A stretch of 56,622 nt of DNA from Fragilaria crotonensis (taxonomy: Eukaryota; Bacillariophyta; Fragilariophyceae; Fragilariales; Fragilariaceae): the NCBI GenBank assembly GCA_022925895.1, contig JAKSYS010000399.1:1-56622 (forward strand). The letters are read 5' to 3'. The notes under the pieces are model-generated. The model was not told the DNA's origin and made no database searches. It saw nothing but the letters and a program-made list of their open reading frames with translations. Below are positions 20,519 through 31,787 of the stretch, in pieces. Position 1 is the first letter of the stretch. Each line of letters starts with the position of its first letter. The position numbers and the translations under genes were made by a program.

Positions 20519-20629
20519 GAGGTGGGTGTGGATCGAGTTTTGATGGGATGATGGTGCGTCAACTAAATTTTTAGATTACTGAGTCTACGTGCACCTACGA
20601 TATGCAGTCGCAGGATGAAACCAGCCATA

Positions 20630-23352
20630 TCAATATTCGATGGTCAACAGAACGTATGTACTAATGTGTGTATCCATATACGTATGTAGTGCCAATTACA
20701 CGTCGGTAATCGTAATCCGTGCCGCATACTGCTGGCTACTAACTACTAGCACGTAAGAGTAAAAAGAGTAGCCGAGTACAGTACTAGTACTGGGTACTGG
20801 TATGGTGTGTCATAGCAAAATGTGAAATGTCAAATGACGTCAATAAAGACGTCACTCTAATCATCGCCACATCGTGTATACGTCGAGAGACGTCATTGCG
20901 ATGCCTTCTTCCGATTTGGATCCTGATACAGTACGACAGTACGACATAATACCGGTAGAGTATTATGCGTAGCTTATGGTTTGTGGTACTTCTGTATCCT
21001 TGTATGTCATACCTGGTACAAGTAACAGGTATGAAATACACATGCCACATGCCACATGCACGATCGACCTACGCTAGTATCGGTGGCTTCGTGCATGTGT
21101 TGCAAGTCAGTTTAGTAGAGGACTATGTAGCAGTATGTACTCCGAGTACTTCGCATTTTACTGCCTGCTGCCTGCTACAGAAGTAATCTGAGTACGTTGC
21201 TTCAGTCCCGAATGTGCAATCTGTTACTGGTATCGCATACAAGAACTGGTTCACCAACAACGTGGCATTTAGCAATCATATCATCCGCGTTCGCCAAGCA
21301 AGAAGAACAGTTCATACAACCAGAATATGATACGATTCTGACACCAAATCAAGATTAACGACATATGCCGAGGAAGCCAAAATGTTTGTTCTGTTGCAAT
21401 GAGGCCCTGGGGCATACTTAAGAATCAAAAGTGATTTGTCAACTCCAATTTCCAAAGACAGAGGAACCTTCAATATGATGTTCTGATTGTCAAGGTCATG
21501 TGTGCAAAGAGTTAAGAGAATGTTATGAGTGCTTGTCATCCTTTCTTAATGTATCAATTGGGTGCCACTGGTAAGAAGGGAGCATCTCTGGAAACAAAAT
21601 ACTCTTGCCAGCATTCAAAACCATGTGTATGGAGTAGCACCTCGTCATGCATTTTTGGTGGATTGCTTCACAATGTCAAAGCCAATTGAATATGCCAACA
21701 CTGTGCCGAGTTTTATAGTGAAGAATGTCTACGTGTCATGAAAAATAACTAAGTTACACAAGGAAGGAATTTTCCTCAATTTGCTAACTGCATGCACAAT
21801 ACGAGTTGGAAGAACTGACTCAAGGTGTGGCAGGCATCATAGAAGCAAGTCAGATGTTTGGCATTGTTGTGTGGGATAGTGTAACAAGAACTTTGCTTGG
21901 CTTGTATACAATGAAGCAAGCATCGTGAAATGAACTGCTCAATGTTGCTGCCAAGCAACGGTATTACTACTTACAACTGCTGATGGCAATTTGAATGCCA
22001 TGCATGCTGCCACGCCCAATATAGTGGATGCATCAGAACATCTTAATAATGCTGTCAATTTTCATCTTTGGTGACCATATAGCAAGGATTCAGTACTAGT
22101 CAATACAAGATGCTGCTCTTCATGATACCTAACTACAATAGAAGAAGGTGTCATGGCCTCCACCATGCTACAAAATGTTGCCCCTCGTCCTCTACGAGAC
22201 AATATTAAAACAAAAGATGTGACCTGCCATGAAGAATAAGTTTCAGCTCCTGCCATCTTGGAATTGTATTGGACAAAGGGGCTGATACTTGAGAGAAGAT
22301 GGAGAAGTTCTACAGACAACCCTACAATGTCCTCTGACCTAATAAACTATTGAATGAGGATCCTGCTTGTGAGTAATGAAGTTGATTTCATTGTACATTG
22401 TCAGCATAACTATCTGCTCCAATGGTGTTAATAGAGACAGACTGAGGAAATCATGTCAATAGTTGTAAAGGATTACATATTATCCCTCTCCAGTGCGCAA
22501 ATTAGAAAGCCTACCAACCATACATCGCAGGAGATGTCTCTTGGACACTTGTCTTGGACAGTAGCTACATTTGTCACTTGTGCGCGCCCATTGAGCTGAA
22601 ATCTTGGCACCATGAGTGTCAGCACTTGAATTATCAGATGCACTACTGCTCCAACCAGTAATGACAGTGGTGAAGGTGAATCGGTTAAAAGGACTGCTGA
22701 TGTTCTTCTCGTTCTTGAAAGAAATGATGATGCCAAGTGTACACGCAATGAAGTGTTCTCGGACTGCATCCTAATAGGAATATTTTCTGTAACTCGTCGT
22801 TTCTGTTCACAGGGGTGGTAATTCGGTTTTCTTACAGAAACAGAAACTTTTCTGTTGCTGCTTAAAAACTCATATGAGTGGGCCTAAATGCTGCTAGCTA
22901 GCTACTCTAGAGAGCTTAAATGAAGAGTATTTATACCCCTGGTGTGAGAAGTGTACTATACCGTATACCATAATACCGTTACCTAAGCACCGGGAGGAAT
23001 TGTGCATGACATTTCCGAAACAGAGCTCATCTTTTGAGAGTGATGTCATACCTTTTTGGTCCAACAGAAAAACTGAAAATTAAGATTCAAACTCATCTTC
23101 CTGTATTTGATGTAGGGAGTTTCTTCTTTGTGGCGCATTGATGTGAGTAAGACTCTGTCCTGCACATTCCATTTGTTTTTTGCATCAGCAATGACGTACG
23201 TGTTCCAGATGGAGGACTGAAGACAAAGGCAATGATACAATCTTTATTTACGTATGTTCAGCAGATGCCAGGAATTCAAGAAGGGGGAGGAGAATGGTGA
23301 CGGTGAATTGTCTATGCTTGGAAGTCACAGCATTCAAAAGTAGTATGCTGCA
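20630..23352. other. Intergenic, 2.7 kb, no gene supported
   Basis: No open frame exceeds about 100 codons and none resembles a known protein. The first 600 bp are GTAC-rich and contain TACCGGTA at 20950-20957; the rest is AT-rich. Part of it may be the eroded 5' half of the recombinase-like gene that follows. Confidence 0.4.
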
Positions 23353-24428
23353 ACATTCGCCCAAAGATGCGGGGTCACCAGCGACGAGAAAGACATCAGA
23401 GGTAGATGGAAAGGAACAGGTATAGTATCTGATGTCTATGATGATATTGAGCTTCCATTTCCCGATGCAGAGGTTGCTGAGAAGTTGTGTGATGGTGATC
23501 CTTGCATTTATGTTTCTGACCAGACACTTGACGCGACTATGATGAACACATTCATTCTGAGTCAAGTCGTTGCAAATATCAGATTGCGACTACCAGAATT
23601 GGCGTGTCTTGTACTTGGTAAGGCATTGTTGTGGTTGATTTGCTCTCCACTTGCTGATGAGATTGTTCCGGGTGAATTCAAACGTGAAGTTCTTTCGGAA
23701 TGGGATCATGTTCGCGGGGCAGATGTTGATCCTGAAATGAACCCAATCAAGCAGATGGCGGTGACAGTGGCAGGCGATCATGGAGCAGTCTTCATTGATT
23801 TGGTTGGGGCAATTGATGTGGATGGACTAGCTGGACAGCCTGCGCTTGGGACGAATGTGACAATCCGAAATCAATTGTTGGGTATGCAGTCGGGATTGTT
23901 GTCCCGACGACAAGACAAGCAATGTGGAGTTAAAGACAGCGGTCAATCGAATTCAATTGAATGTGGAGCAGTTTTTGGCATTTTGAATGGAAATGTGAGG
24001 CGAATTGCATTGCAACCTGCGAGGCGACGGACTGCTGGTGGGGAGAGAGGCGAGGGCGAGGAAACAGGAGCGGAGGAGACGCCTGAAAGAGCTGCTGCGA
24101 ACAACCTCGCAATGATGGCGACGCTGATGCCGACGCCCAGAAGGCTTCACAACCTCTGGCAAGAGTATCATCATGGAGTTGGCGGGAGGAAAGCAGCTAG
24201 ACTGTTCTCCTACACTGAGCGAGGTCACTCAAAAGCATCGGTACAGTCGACGCATGCATGGTAGTCTGGGGCTTGGTATCGAGATTGATTTGCATGGGGG
24301 ATACTGCAGAGACCACCATAGACAAGATTTATGCTGTCTGTGGTGGTCAGACTTCAGTGACCAACATCACTAATGTGCTTAAGAGGGATAAGAAGGATGG
24401 GACTCTGAATCCCAACTTTAGAATTTAG
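23353..24428 (+). pseudogene. Broken recombinase-like protein with GCR1-like C-terminal domain (possible Crypton remnant)
   Basis: An open frame begins just after a stop at about 23350. It encodes RGRWKGTGIVSDVYDDIELP, then a globular region (residues about 45-190) and a Gly/Glu/Arg-rich linker. The C-terminal part, in two other frames, reads KHRYSRRM then VVWGLVSRL and KIYAVCGGQTSVTNITN, ending at 24428. That tail resembles the GCR1-like DNA-binding domain that occurs in Crypton tyrosine recombinases; Y in SDVYDD could be the recombinase tyrosine. Both are resemblances from memory. One extra A near 24232 and a CATG duplication near 24256-24262 break the frame, and no upstream catalytic Arg region is visible, so this is a remnant. 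Confidence 0.5.
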
Positions 24429-24708
24429 CTCGCCGTATGTTTTCTACTGTACTACCGTAGTACGATTCGAACTATTATTTACCTAGTCGACGTACTCGTA
24501 CTCCATGTTAGCACGGTGAATGCACCGAGTTTTTTCTACTTGGGGAATATACGATGCCCTACATGATTGCAGCAGACCATGCAAATAACCAATAACTGGA
24601 ATCGCGGAATCAGACTCATTTTGAGTGTTGGACTGAGTTCCTACTACCGGTAGTACAATCATGACACAATACACTCCATGTCCTTGGAATAGCGTCCAAT
24701 AGTCCGCC
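24429..24708. other. RPC6 upstream region
   Basis: A 280 bp stretch between the recombinase remnant and RPC6, GTAC-rich, with a 14 bp palindrome centred on CTACCGGTAG. Confidence 0.4.
24644..24653. promoter_or_regulatory. CTACCGGTAG palindrome, RPC6 promoter
   Basis: It lies within the longer palindrome TACTACCGGTAGTA (24642-24655) and starts 65 bp before the RPC6 ATG. The position fits a transcription-factor site. Confidence 0.45.
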
Positions 24709-25698
24709 ATGCCTCCCCGCACCAAACGAGCTGCCAGTTCGGTGGTTGTGGCGTCGGCCTCCTCCATCAAGCGGGCCAAGACTAGTATAAAGACAGAGCC
24801 AATTATTAGTGGGGACAATCAAAATGCACGATATGACGAAAATGCTGCCGCAGATGGTGATGTTGGAGATATCAAGGAACGTTTCATTCAAGTCTTTGAG
24901 GACCCCAACTATGCGAGTGGTATAGCGAATTCGGCGCTCAAGTTAAAGTTTGGCGATGCCGATTATCTCAAGTTGGTACCAGTGATCAATGATCTCACTC
25001 AATCATCGAGATTGATCATGAGCAAGGTCGGAGACGAGCTCTTTTACAATTTGGTCAGCGATGAAGTGGCCTCCAAGTTTATCGGTTTGGACGTTTCGGC
25101 GCGTATGGTTTATCAAGTGATTGAAAAATCAGGAAATTTGGGGATATGGACGAAGGATATTCGAACACAAACAAACATTCAACAACAAGCGCTCAATAAG
25201 ATTTTTAAGGCACTCGAAACCAGACGGCTCATCAAACCAGTCAAATCAGTGTCGTCGAAAAAGGTTTACATGCTCTACAACTTGACTCCGGCTAAGGAAC
25301 TTACTGGAGGTCCCTGGTATACCGAACTCGAGTTTGATCATGAATTCATCAATGAAATGAGAAAGTTCCTCCTGACATGCGTACGACGACTTAACAATGG
25401 GCAGGGTGTCACATTAACAGATATCAAAGAGAAACTGGTCCAAGCCAATGTGAGCAAGGTGCAACTCAGCGTCGATGACGTCCAACAGTTGATGCAAACG
25501 TTGGCCTACGATCATCTCATTGAAGACGCCGGACAGGACTCGCAAGGAGAGACTTTGTACGTCGCCGCGAGACGTGTCACTCCCATGTGCGAGTTCAAGT
25601 GGTGGGATGCCATTTCACCTGACTTTCATTTTCGTAAGATTAGATTCGAAGATGGCGTCGAGTTGGAGGCACACGAACCACATCATCATACTGCATGA
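24709..25698 (+). CDS. POLR3F: DNA-directed RNA polymerase III subunit RPC6 (Rpc34/RPC39)
   Basis: A single-exon, 329-residue protein, close to the usual length of about 316. After a basic, low-complexity N-terminus (1-55) it shows the tandem winged helices of the family: about 60-135, then 135-215 with DVSARMVYQVIEKSGNLGIWTKDIR and QQALNKIFKALETRRLIKPVKS. The conserved TGGPWYTELEFDHEFI segment follows at about 202. The C-terminal third (third wing plus tail) ends CEFKWWDAISPDFHF. RPC6 sits in the RPC3-RPC6-RPC7 subcomplex and contacts TFIIIB to open tRNA and 5S promoters. Everything expected is present and the frame is clean. It is convergent with the TAZ gene, 241 bp apart. Confidence 0.93.
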   Translation: MPPRTKRAASSVVVASASSIKRAKTSIKTEPIISGDNQNARYDENAAADGDVGDIKERFIQVFEDPNYASGIANSALKLKFGDADYLKLVPVINDLTQSSRLIMSKVGDELFYNLVSDEVASKFIGLDVSARMVYQVIEKSGNLGIWTKDIRTQTNIQQQALNKIFKALETRRLIKPVKSVSSKKVYMLYNLTPAKELTGGPWYTELEFDHEFINEMRKFLLTCVRRLNNGQGVTLTDIKEKLVQANVSKVQLSVDDVQQLMQTLAYDHLIEDAGQDSQGETLYVAARRVTPMCEFKWWDAISPDFHFRKIRFEDGVELEAHEPHHHTA

Positions 25699-25939
25699 AG
25701 AGTTTTAGCTGCTCTTCGACTAGAACAACCACTTGAGTGTGACTGAGAATGAGAAGGCGATAACGGGAAGCGTTTTATAATTTGAGTTGCATGACATACG
25801 CTAAAGCGTGCGTGCGGCTCGTTATACGCCGTAACCATGAGAATCTTTAGCTTAGTAATGCTTGAGAATATCAAAATTAGCATCACCTTTCGCGATCGTC
25901 ACGCAAGGATTTGTCGGCGTGACCTCTCGCAATGTATTT

Positions 25940-27399
25940 TCATAAACCATCCTCATCCATAGTAAATGTCAATTCTTCGTCCATGGCACTTCCCTCTCGC
26001 GCATACTCCTCCTCTACAATCGTGTCGCATCCATCCCGAGAGAGGCATGCCGAAGCCAGCATACCTAGAGATGCGCTTCGACCACGTCGATTTACAAATC
26101 CTGATGAGGTTTTCTCCTCCGACACAACATCAATCATTTGTTCGCCCTTGAGATCCAACTCCCATGTTGGATCCACACGGAGATTTGGTTGATGTTGAGT
26201 GCCGCGGGTCGGGTTCTGAAACTGCTTGAGGGCGCGTTCATCGTAGCTTTCAGCACGTGATCGCCGCGGTGACCCGAGTCCGCCGGGCAATTCTTCAATC
26301 GGCGGGGCGCGTTTGAGATTTTGTAGGGCGGAAGCAGCAAATGTGAGGAACTGGTTCTTGCCGCTGTCCAGACTCTTACCCAAGGCTGCTGAGTACGCTG
26401 GAGAATGCGAAGGAGGGGTTGCTGCCGCAACAACTTCACTGAAAAGCATCAACTGGTTTGCAGTTGGAGCAATTTCCCCAGGAAAACCTTCATCTGACGA
26501 TGAGTCACTGTTGCTAGGATTACGCCAACTCGGTATTGCCGATACGATGCAAGGTTGTCGCGGCGGCGGCGGGGGCATAGTCGCTTCTGACGTCCGACGA
26601 CCAATGACAGGGGGTCCTGGCTCTGCCAGCGTAAACGAGGCAATCGCCTGTTTCTTTGAGTTCGGCTTTCTACTTGAACCCTCGAGGACACTTTTCGCAT
26701 GTCGTGCGACGAGAGAACAAACGAGGCATACGTGGTGTACAGTCATGGTTCGGCGGCCCATACCGGCTTGCTTCGCACGAACTTCACGGCATTTCTGATA
26801 GTGGGAAAGGAGCTTCCTCGATTGATGGCATCCATTGTAATCGCTCGGACAGCTGCAGCTGTTGTTTCCAGATGGGCAGGTCTTGAGATGAAGAAGTACG
26901 CGCTTGGCCTCCACGCAGCCCTTGTGCGGACAGCGATCGCCACCCATTCGACAATTCTGCAGAGAGCAATGAAATAGACATGCAAATTTGTGAGAACAAC
27001 AATTTCCTCGCATTTCGTGGAATTTTGATTGCACAGGCTCTGATCTGATTGACGCCTCGACAGTGGTCAACCTCTCAACATCTCGTTGATGTTACCCAGA
27101 CTCACCTGTGCATGAATGAGCACCCACAGCGATTGCGCAGCCCTCTTTGCCTTGTCGACCACTGCACTAACATCTCCATTATCAGGAACTCCGGAACTCG
27201 CATGGGCCTCTGGGTTGAGTCTGTTGGCTGTCGTAGACGACGATGAATCTTCATTCCCAGCAACGCTTTGGTGCTTCAGTGGCACCAAGTCTGGCGTCGG
27301 TTGTCGATTGTTCGAAACATGATTGTGATCATCGACTTGATCGTATACTGCACTTCCTGTTCCGGCCGAAGGTCGGGTATCGACAAGCGTTACCGTCAT
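25940..27399 (-). CDS. TAZ-type zinc-finger protein, two exons
   Basis: Exon 1 is 27399-27106 and exon 2 is 26956-25940, both phase 0, giving 436 residues. The 149 bp intron has donor CAG|GTGAGT and acceptor CTCTGCAG|AAT. Splicing joins SLWVLIHAQ to NCRMGGDRCPHKGC, restoring one continuous TAZ-like domain at about residues 90-185. It has regularly spaced Cys/His (CPHKGC, HLKTC, CHQSRKLLSHYQKC, VCLVCSLVARH), as in CBP/p300. The rest is Ser/Pro-rich with acidic stretches near the C-terminus. TAZ domains bind transactivation peptides, so a transcription cofactor role is likely. There is no HAT or bromodomain. The 27070 frame without splicing would begin with intron sequence. Confidence 0.8.
26957..27105 (-). 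other. Intron of the TAZ gene
   Basis: GTGAGTCTGG at the donor and TTGCTCTCTGCAG at the acceptor (minus strand). It splits the TAZ domain, and removing it keeps the frame. Confidence 0.8.
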
Positions 27400-29385
27400 C
27401 CCTATTCTCAGCTCTCAGAAGAGGCAACTGATAGCGTCTCAATGTTGAAATGTGCCGCAAAAGGCAGGGTAAGGGAAAAGTGAAATTAGGTTGAGAGATC
27501 ACTCGAATGATCATAAAATTCACGTACTCGACCAAATATGAATAATATGGTTGGTTGACAAGGATTCACAATTTGAATGATGATTTTTAGCCCAACCATC
27601 TTTTCTGAAGACCTCGAACATACCAGATACTATTGTGAAACCAAGGCGATTTGTGGTCAGAAAGGGCTGTAATTCGGACGACGACAGACGTATAGTGGAC
27701 ACGTTGTTCCATTCGGCCAGTGAGAGACGAGCACGACATACAGAGAACACATTTGAAACCTTCATTTAACTAATTTATACGTGGTACGACTACATTTGAC
27801 GAGCTTTGCCTAATTGAAGAAGGCAGAACCCAAGATTTGTTTGACGCCATTCAATCATAGTTAACTCGAAAATGAGAAGGCTGGGCACTGACAAGCGTGG
27901 TCCAAGTAGTGAAGCCAACCCTCAAACCAGTAGTTTTTAGTTTAAGACACTCGCTTGTTACGAGTCGTACATAGCGTCTTGGGGGCTCTTTCGTATTGGC
28001 AAGAGACTGCGTTGGCTCCTTTGTAACGCAACCATCACCCTACCGGTCGAAGCACACGGTAAATGGACAAGACCCCCTAAGATTTGGCATTCTTGTCCTC
28101 CAATTTCTACGTACAATACTACCGGTAGTATGTTGGTTCTTGTTCCTGGTAGCTCCCGTTAGCCACTTGCGAAGGGCACACACACGCGTCGAGAATCTTG
28201 TTCCGGCCTCCTCGTTACTACTGTATTGGAACGTATCGGGGTAAATGGAGAACGCGGAGCTTGTATAAAGCATAATAATACCGGCAGTTCTGGAAGAATT
28301 CTTGGCGTGCGTGCACTTTGTTTACAGCACGCTTCATTGGCCTCAGTGAAGCCTGCCCCTCCGCACCAATTGCTGATGGGCGGAGTTGGGCAAGGACCGC
28401 GGACGTTGGTAGCATCGTGATTGTTATGTTACCATTCTGGACGCTGTAGACTGTAGTATGTCGAAAGAGGCAACATACAGTACTCAGTGTATATTTCACA
28501 TGTAGCCGTACCTAATACTCCAGTACTACTACCTCGTAACTCGTATGATAACTCGTGACTCGTGACCATTCAGCCAATGCGATTTACAACAGTATTGACA
28601 GCCTTCACGCTTCACGGAATATCCAATATCCCCATCGTTGCTACGTTGCTCTCGTAACTATGGGACCCCGGAGGTATCGTAGTCGTATTCATACTTTCTT
28701 TTACTAGTACGGCGTGTCGCATCCGACAAATTTATTGTCGTGGACACGTCACGACGGGGTACTACACTCCAGAGTCGTGCTGGCATTGAACTAATGCTGA
28801 AACGGAAGTGCAGTGTATGTACTGTACTGTATGTAAAATGTAGAATACTCTACTCTGTTGAACGGTTGTTTCTTGCAGGCTATTTTTCAAAAATCATTAG
28901 ATAGCCGTGCATTTTTTAACAGTGCCGTTAACCAAGTTCTGTTCTTCACATGAATCAGGATTCAGCATGAATCGGGGTTCGTAATCTACGTAAAAGTTGT
29001 GTAGGATTCATATGCTTCACAGTCTCCATCGTTGGGTTCCGTATTAATCTTGCGTAGGATAGTGGAGGTGTCAAGAATCGTCACTGACATCATCTCAATG
29101 ATATCGCAGCGCCCCCAGGCTTGACACCTTCGAGCGCGAGAGCCATAACTCACATACAAGGTACAGGTACCAACTTGATTCACAGGGCGTAGGTCACAGG
29201 TCGCAGGCCGTCGTCCAGACAACTACCAAGGATCCTCACCAATTGACATTGGTTTTCGAAGAGCAACTCCGACCTTGTTAAGAACCAGTTCGTAATCCTC
29301 GGGTACTGAGTACTACCACTCATAGTCCTCGAATCACAACAACCATCCGCGCTGTTTCTTGCACTAGACCTTTCAGTTTCACCGC
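27400..29385. other. Intergenic, 2 kb, between divergent regulatory genes
   Basis: This lies between the TAZ gene (minus) and the homeodomain gene (plus). Short frames look random. It contains a 16 bp palindrome with CTACCGGTAG and many GTAC motifs, and nothing resembling a tRNA. Confidence 0.4.
28119..28128. promoter_or_regulatory. CTACCGGTAG palindrome
   Basis: Core of the 16 bp perfect palindrome ATACTACCGGTAGTAT (28116-28131), intergenic between the TAZ and homeodomain genes. Confidence 0.35.
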
Positions 29386-31275
29386 ATGAACCAAGGGCCT
29401 TCGACTATTGCCACTCGTCCCGCCCAAATTGAGCCATTTCCTGCTTTCAATCAAAGGACCCTTTCAGCTAGAATCAGCCGTCGGTTAGCGAGGAACAGCA
29501 GTAACAATCAAAGCAACAGCATGACTGATGCGAAAGAGGAACACGACATGTCATCGGATGAGGATGACGAGAAGGGCAAGGGATCGGCAAAATCGAGACG
29601 CGAGCTTCCCTCTGGCGCGGTTTCGACTTTGAAAGCTTGCTATTGTCACCTGATCATTTCACCCATCCATACCCGACTCCACAAGATCAAATCATGTTGA
29701 TGCAGAAGACTGGCATTGACAAGAAACAGTTGAAAAACTGGTTTACCAATGCACGAAGGCGAATATGGAAACCAATGCTAAAGAAGCAAATTGATCAGGG
29801 AAAACTTACTGCAACTGGAGGTGGTGGTGGAGGTGTCGCTGTTGTAGGTCCTGGGTTAATGATGCAAGTTCCAGGAACTGCTTCTGCCGTGCTTCATACT
29901 GGTGAGGCTGAGAACGTCCCGTCTGCCCACACTGTCCATGCACACTACCAACAAGCTGGTCAGCAACAGCCAACTCAACCGCAGCAGCAGCCACAACAGG
30001 TAAGCTGGCATGAGCGTGGCGATTCTTATCGCTTTCGTGTTTCATTTCGTTTCAATCTCAGTCTAAACACTATATCCTTCTATTCAGTATGATCAGTTCG
30101 GCAACCCGATCTTTGTCATTCCTCAGCAAATACAACAGCAGCAGCAACAACAACAACAACAACAGCCGTTGTCTCAAAATGACTACAGTCAGCAATTCTA
30201 TCAGCCGCAACAACAATATGCAGAACAGCAGCAACACCAAATCGCAAACATGGGAACCAGCGGTTCCATCGGCTCTCTACCTCCCATGGGTTCGTCCGGT
30301 ACAATTTCTACCAACATTTCGGCACCATCGATGAACAAGACTGATAGCCACGCCGTCCTGATGGAGCTTTTTGCACGTGATCAAGATCTGGTTCGTCAAG
30401 CTACCGAATCAGCCAAGATGAAGAAAGCCACCAGCGGCATCAACACGGACCAGCAGAGTCAATCATCGCTGGGTCAATTTGGGAATCAGCACCCGATGAA
30501 GATGGGGTCGCAGTCGAAACTTACGAGCGTCCCCAGCATGAATTCATGGCCACACTTTTCCAGCATTTCATCGCTAAACAATTTAGGATCCATGACTGGC
30601 GTCAAGAGTATCACGAGCATGAGCGGATTTGATCTGGCAAGTCAGGGGAACTTGAACAAGATGGGAAACCTTGCGCAAGTGAAGAGCATGGAATCCATGG
30701 GAAAGAACGATTCCTATGCGTTCTTGGAAGTGTTTTTCGGTGATCGGAGCATGAGCAGTGTGAACATGGCGGCGGGTGGAAAGGACAGCAGTCGGGGTGT
30801 TAAGAGGGAACGCGAGGAAGACAATGATGTTGGCCTGTCATTGGATGCCGATGAAACGCCTCCCACTTCCAAGTCTCATTTGGATTTGGGGCCAGCGCGA
30901 GCATTGGGTGCTCCTGCCCCCGCTCCACTTCCTTCCAAGGATCCAATGGTCGATACTGGTACTCTTAAACGTGCCTACGACGATGCACTTGCAGCCCGCG
31001 GTTTAATGTCGGTCAGTCGCAGCAGCGAAAATTTATCAGACCTTGCACTTCCAGCCAAGATGCAGAGGACTTTGTCGCAGCAGTACTTGCGCCAGCACCA
31101 AGCACAAGCTCAGGCTGCCCAGCAGCAGCAGCAACAACAACAGCAGCAGGTTCAACATTCGTATGCTAAATTCGTGTATCCTCCTGCGAATACCATGCAG
31201 GCTGTTCAGGTCGCTGATGCAACAGCTGCTCAGGGTGCGGCTCCTTCGAGTCAGCAGTATCCCGGGCAGCACCCT

Positions 31276-31310
<35 letters not shown>

Positions 31311-31787
31311 AACTCCTGTGCAATACTTTCAGCAGCACAATGTCCAAACTCCGGCTTCGGATGCTGCTGGGGAAGTGCAGGTCCCGTCTGCATCCACCTG
31401 TGGACGCTGCCATGCTACAGGAGTTGATACTCAGCTTCGTCCTTGTGGCCACATGTTTCACGAGCGGTGCTTGAAACCAACTCTTCAAGTGCCTGCTGGT
31501 CAGCCAAAGTGTCCCATTGACAACATACCAATCCAATCGGCATTGCTTGCTGTTCCAACTGATGAGGTGAGATGAAGTTTAGAGAATTCGGCCACAGTTT
31601 GGTCGTCCTGTTTTATACCCGCAACACTTGACTGCGTTTGATGACGATGAGCAACGTTTCTAACCGATGATGATTACTGCAAATACAGACGAAGCAGCAG
31701 CAACAACAACAGGCGTGGTGTGAGGGGGTTAGCGCTCCAAAGTATAACCCTGCTGTTTCTGCCGAATCTTCCAGCACGACGGCATGA
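29386..31787 (+). CDS. TALE homeodomain protein with C-terminal RING-like finger, three exons, one frameshift
   Basis: Exons are 29386-29999, 30088-31566 and 31689-31787, with GT-AG introns of 88 and 122 bp at phase 0. The TALE homeodomain (about residues 70-130) begins RRELPSGAVSTLKAW, has the HPYPTPQDQ loop of the TALE class, and ends KNWFTNARRRIWKP with the recognition-helix WFxNxRRR. The Trp codon near 29639 has lost one G (GCTTGCTATT), breaking the frame; restoring it makes exon 1 a multiple of three. The middle is Gln-rich with CAG/CAA runs. Near the C-terminus is a RING-like finger: CGRC, CGHMFHERC, CPID, where the last Cys is Asp. TALE proteins bind DNA; RING domains usually recruit E2 enzymes. 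The final exon encodes a short tail ending SSSTTA. Confidence 0.8.
30000..30087 (+). other. Intron 1 of the homeodomain gene
   Basis: CAG|GTAAGC to TTCTATTCAG|TAT, 88 bp. Splicing joins two Gln-rich stretches in frame (QPQQQPQQ to YDQFGNPIFVIPQQ). Confidence 0.8.
31567..31688 (+). other. Intron 2 of the homeodomain gene
   Basis: GAG|GTGAGA to AAATACAG|ACG, 122 bp. Without splicing the protein would stop three codons later. Confidence 0.6.

Larger units (their letters stand above)
17128..20627 (+). mobile_element. DDE transposon, full-length copy of 3500 bp (element 3)
   Basis: TGGCTGGTTTCAT at 17128 and its inverse ending at 20627 are flanked by TA (17126-17127, 20628-20629). The element contains a TATA-like box, a conserved hairpin, a long transposase frame and a 3' tail also seen in element 2. 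It is the most complete of the three copies. Its protein is broken only at two places that single-base changes would repair. TA target sites plus a DDE enzyme with an NPIE-like last motif place it near the IS630/Tc1/mariner group. Confidence 0.85.

Noticed and set aside
31036-31536. Leu-rich minus-strand frame opposite the homeodomain gene
   Set aside because: It is the complement of CAG/CAA runs, which reads as poly-Leu; not a gene.
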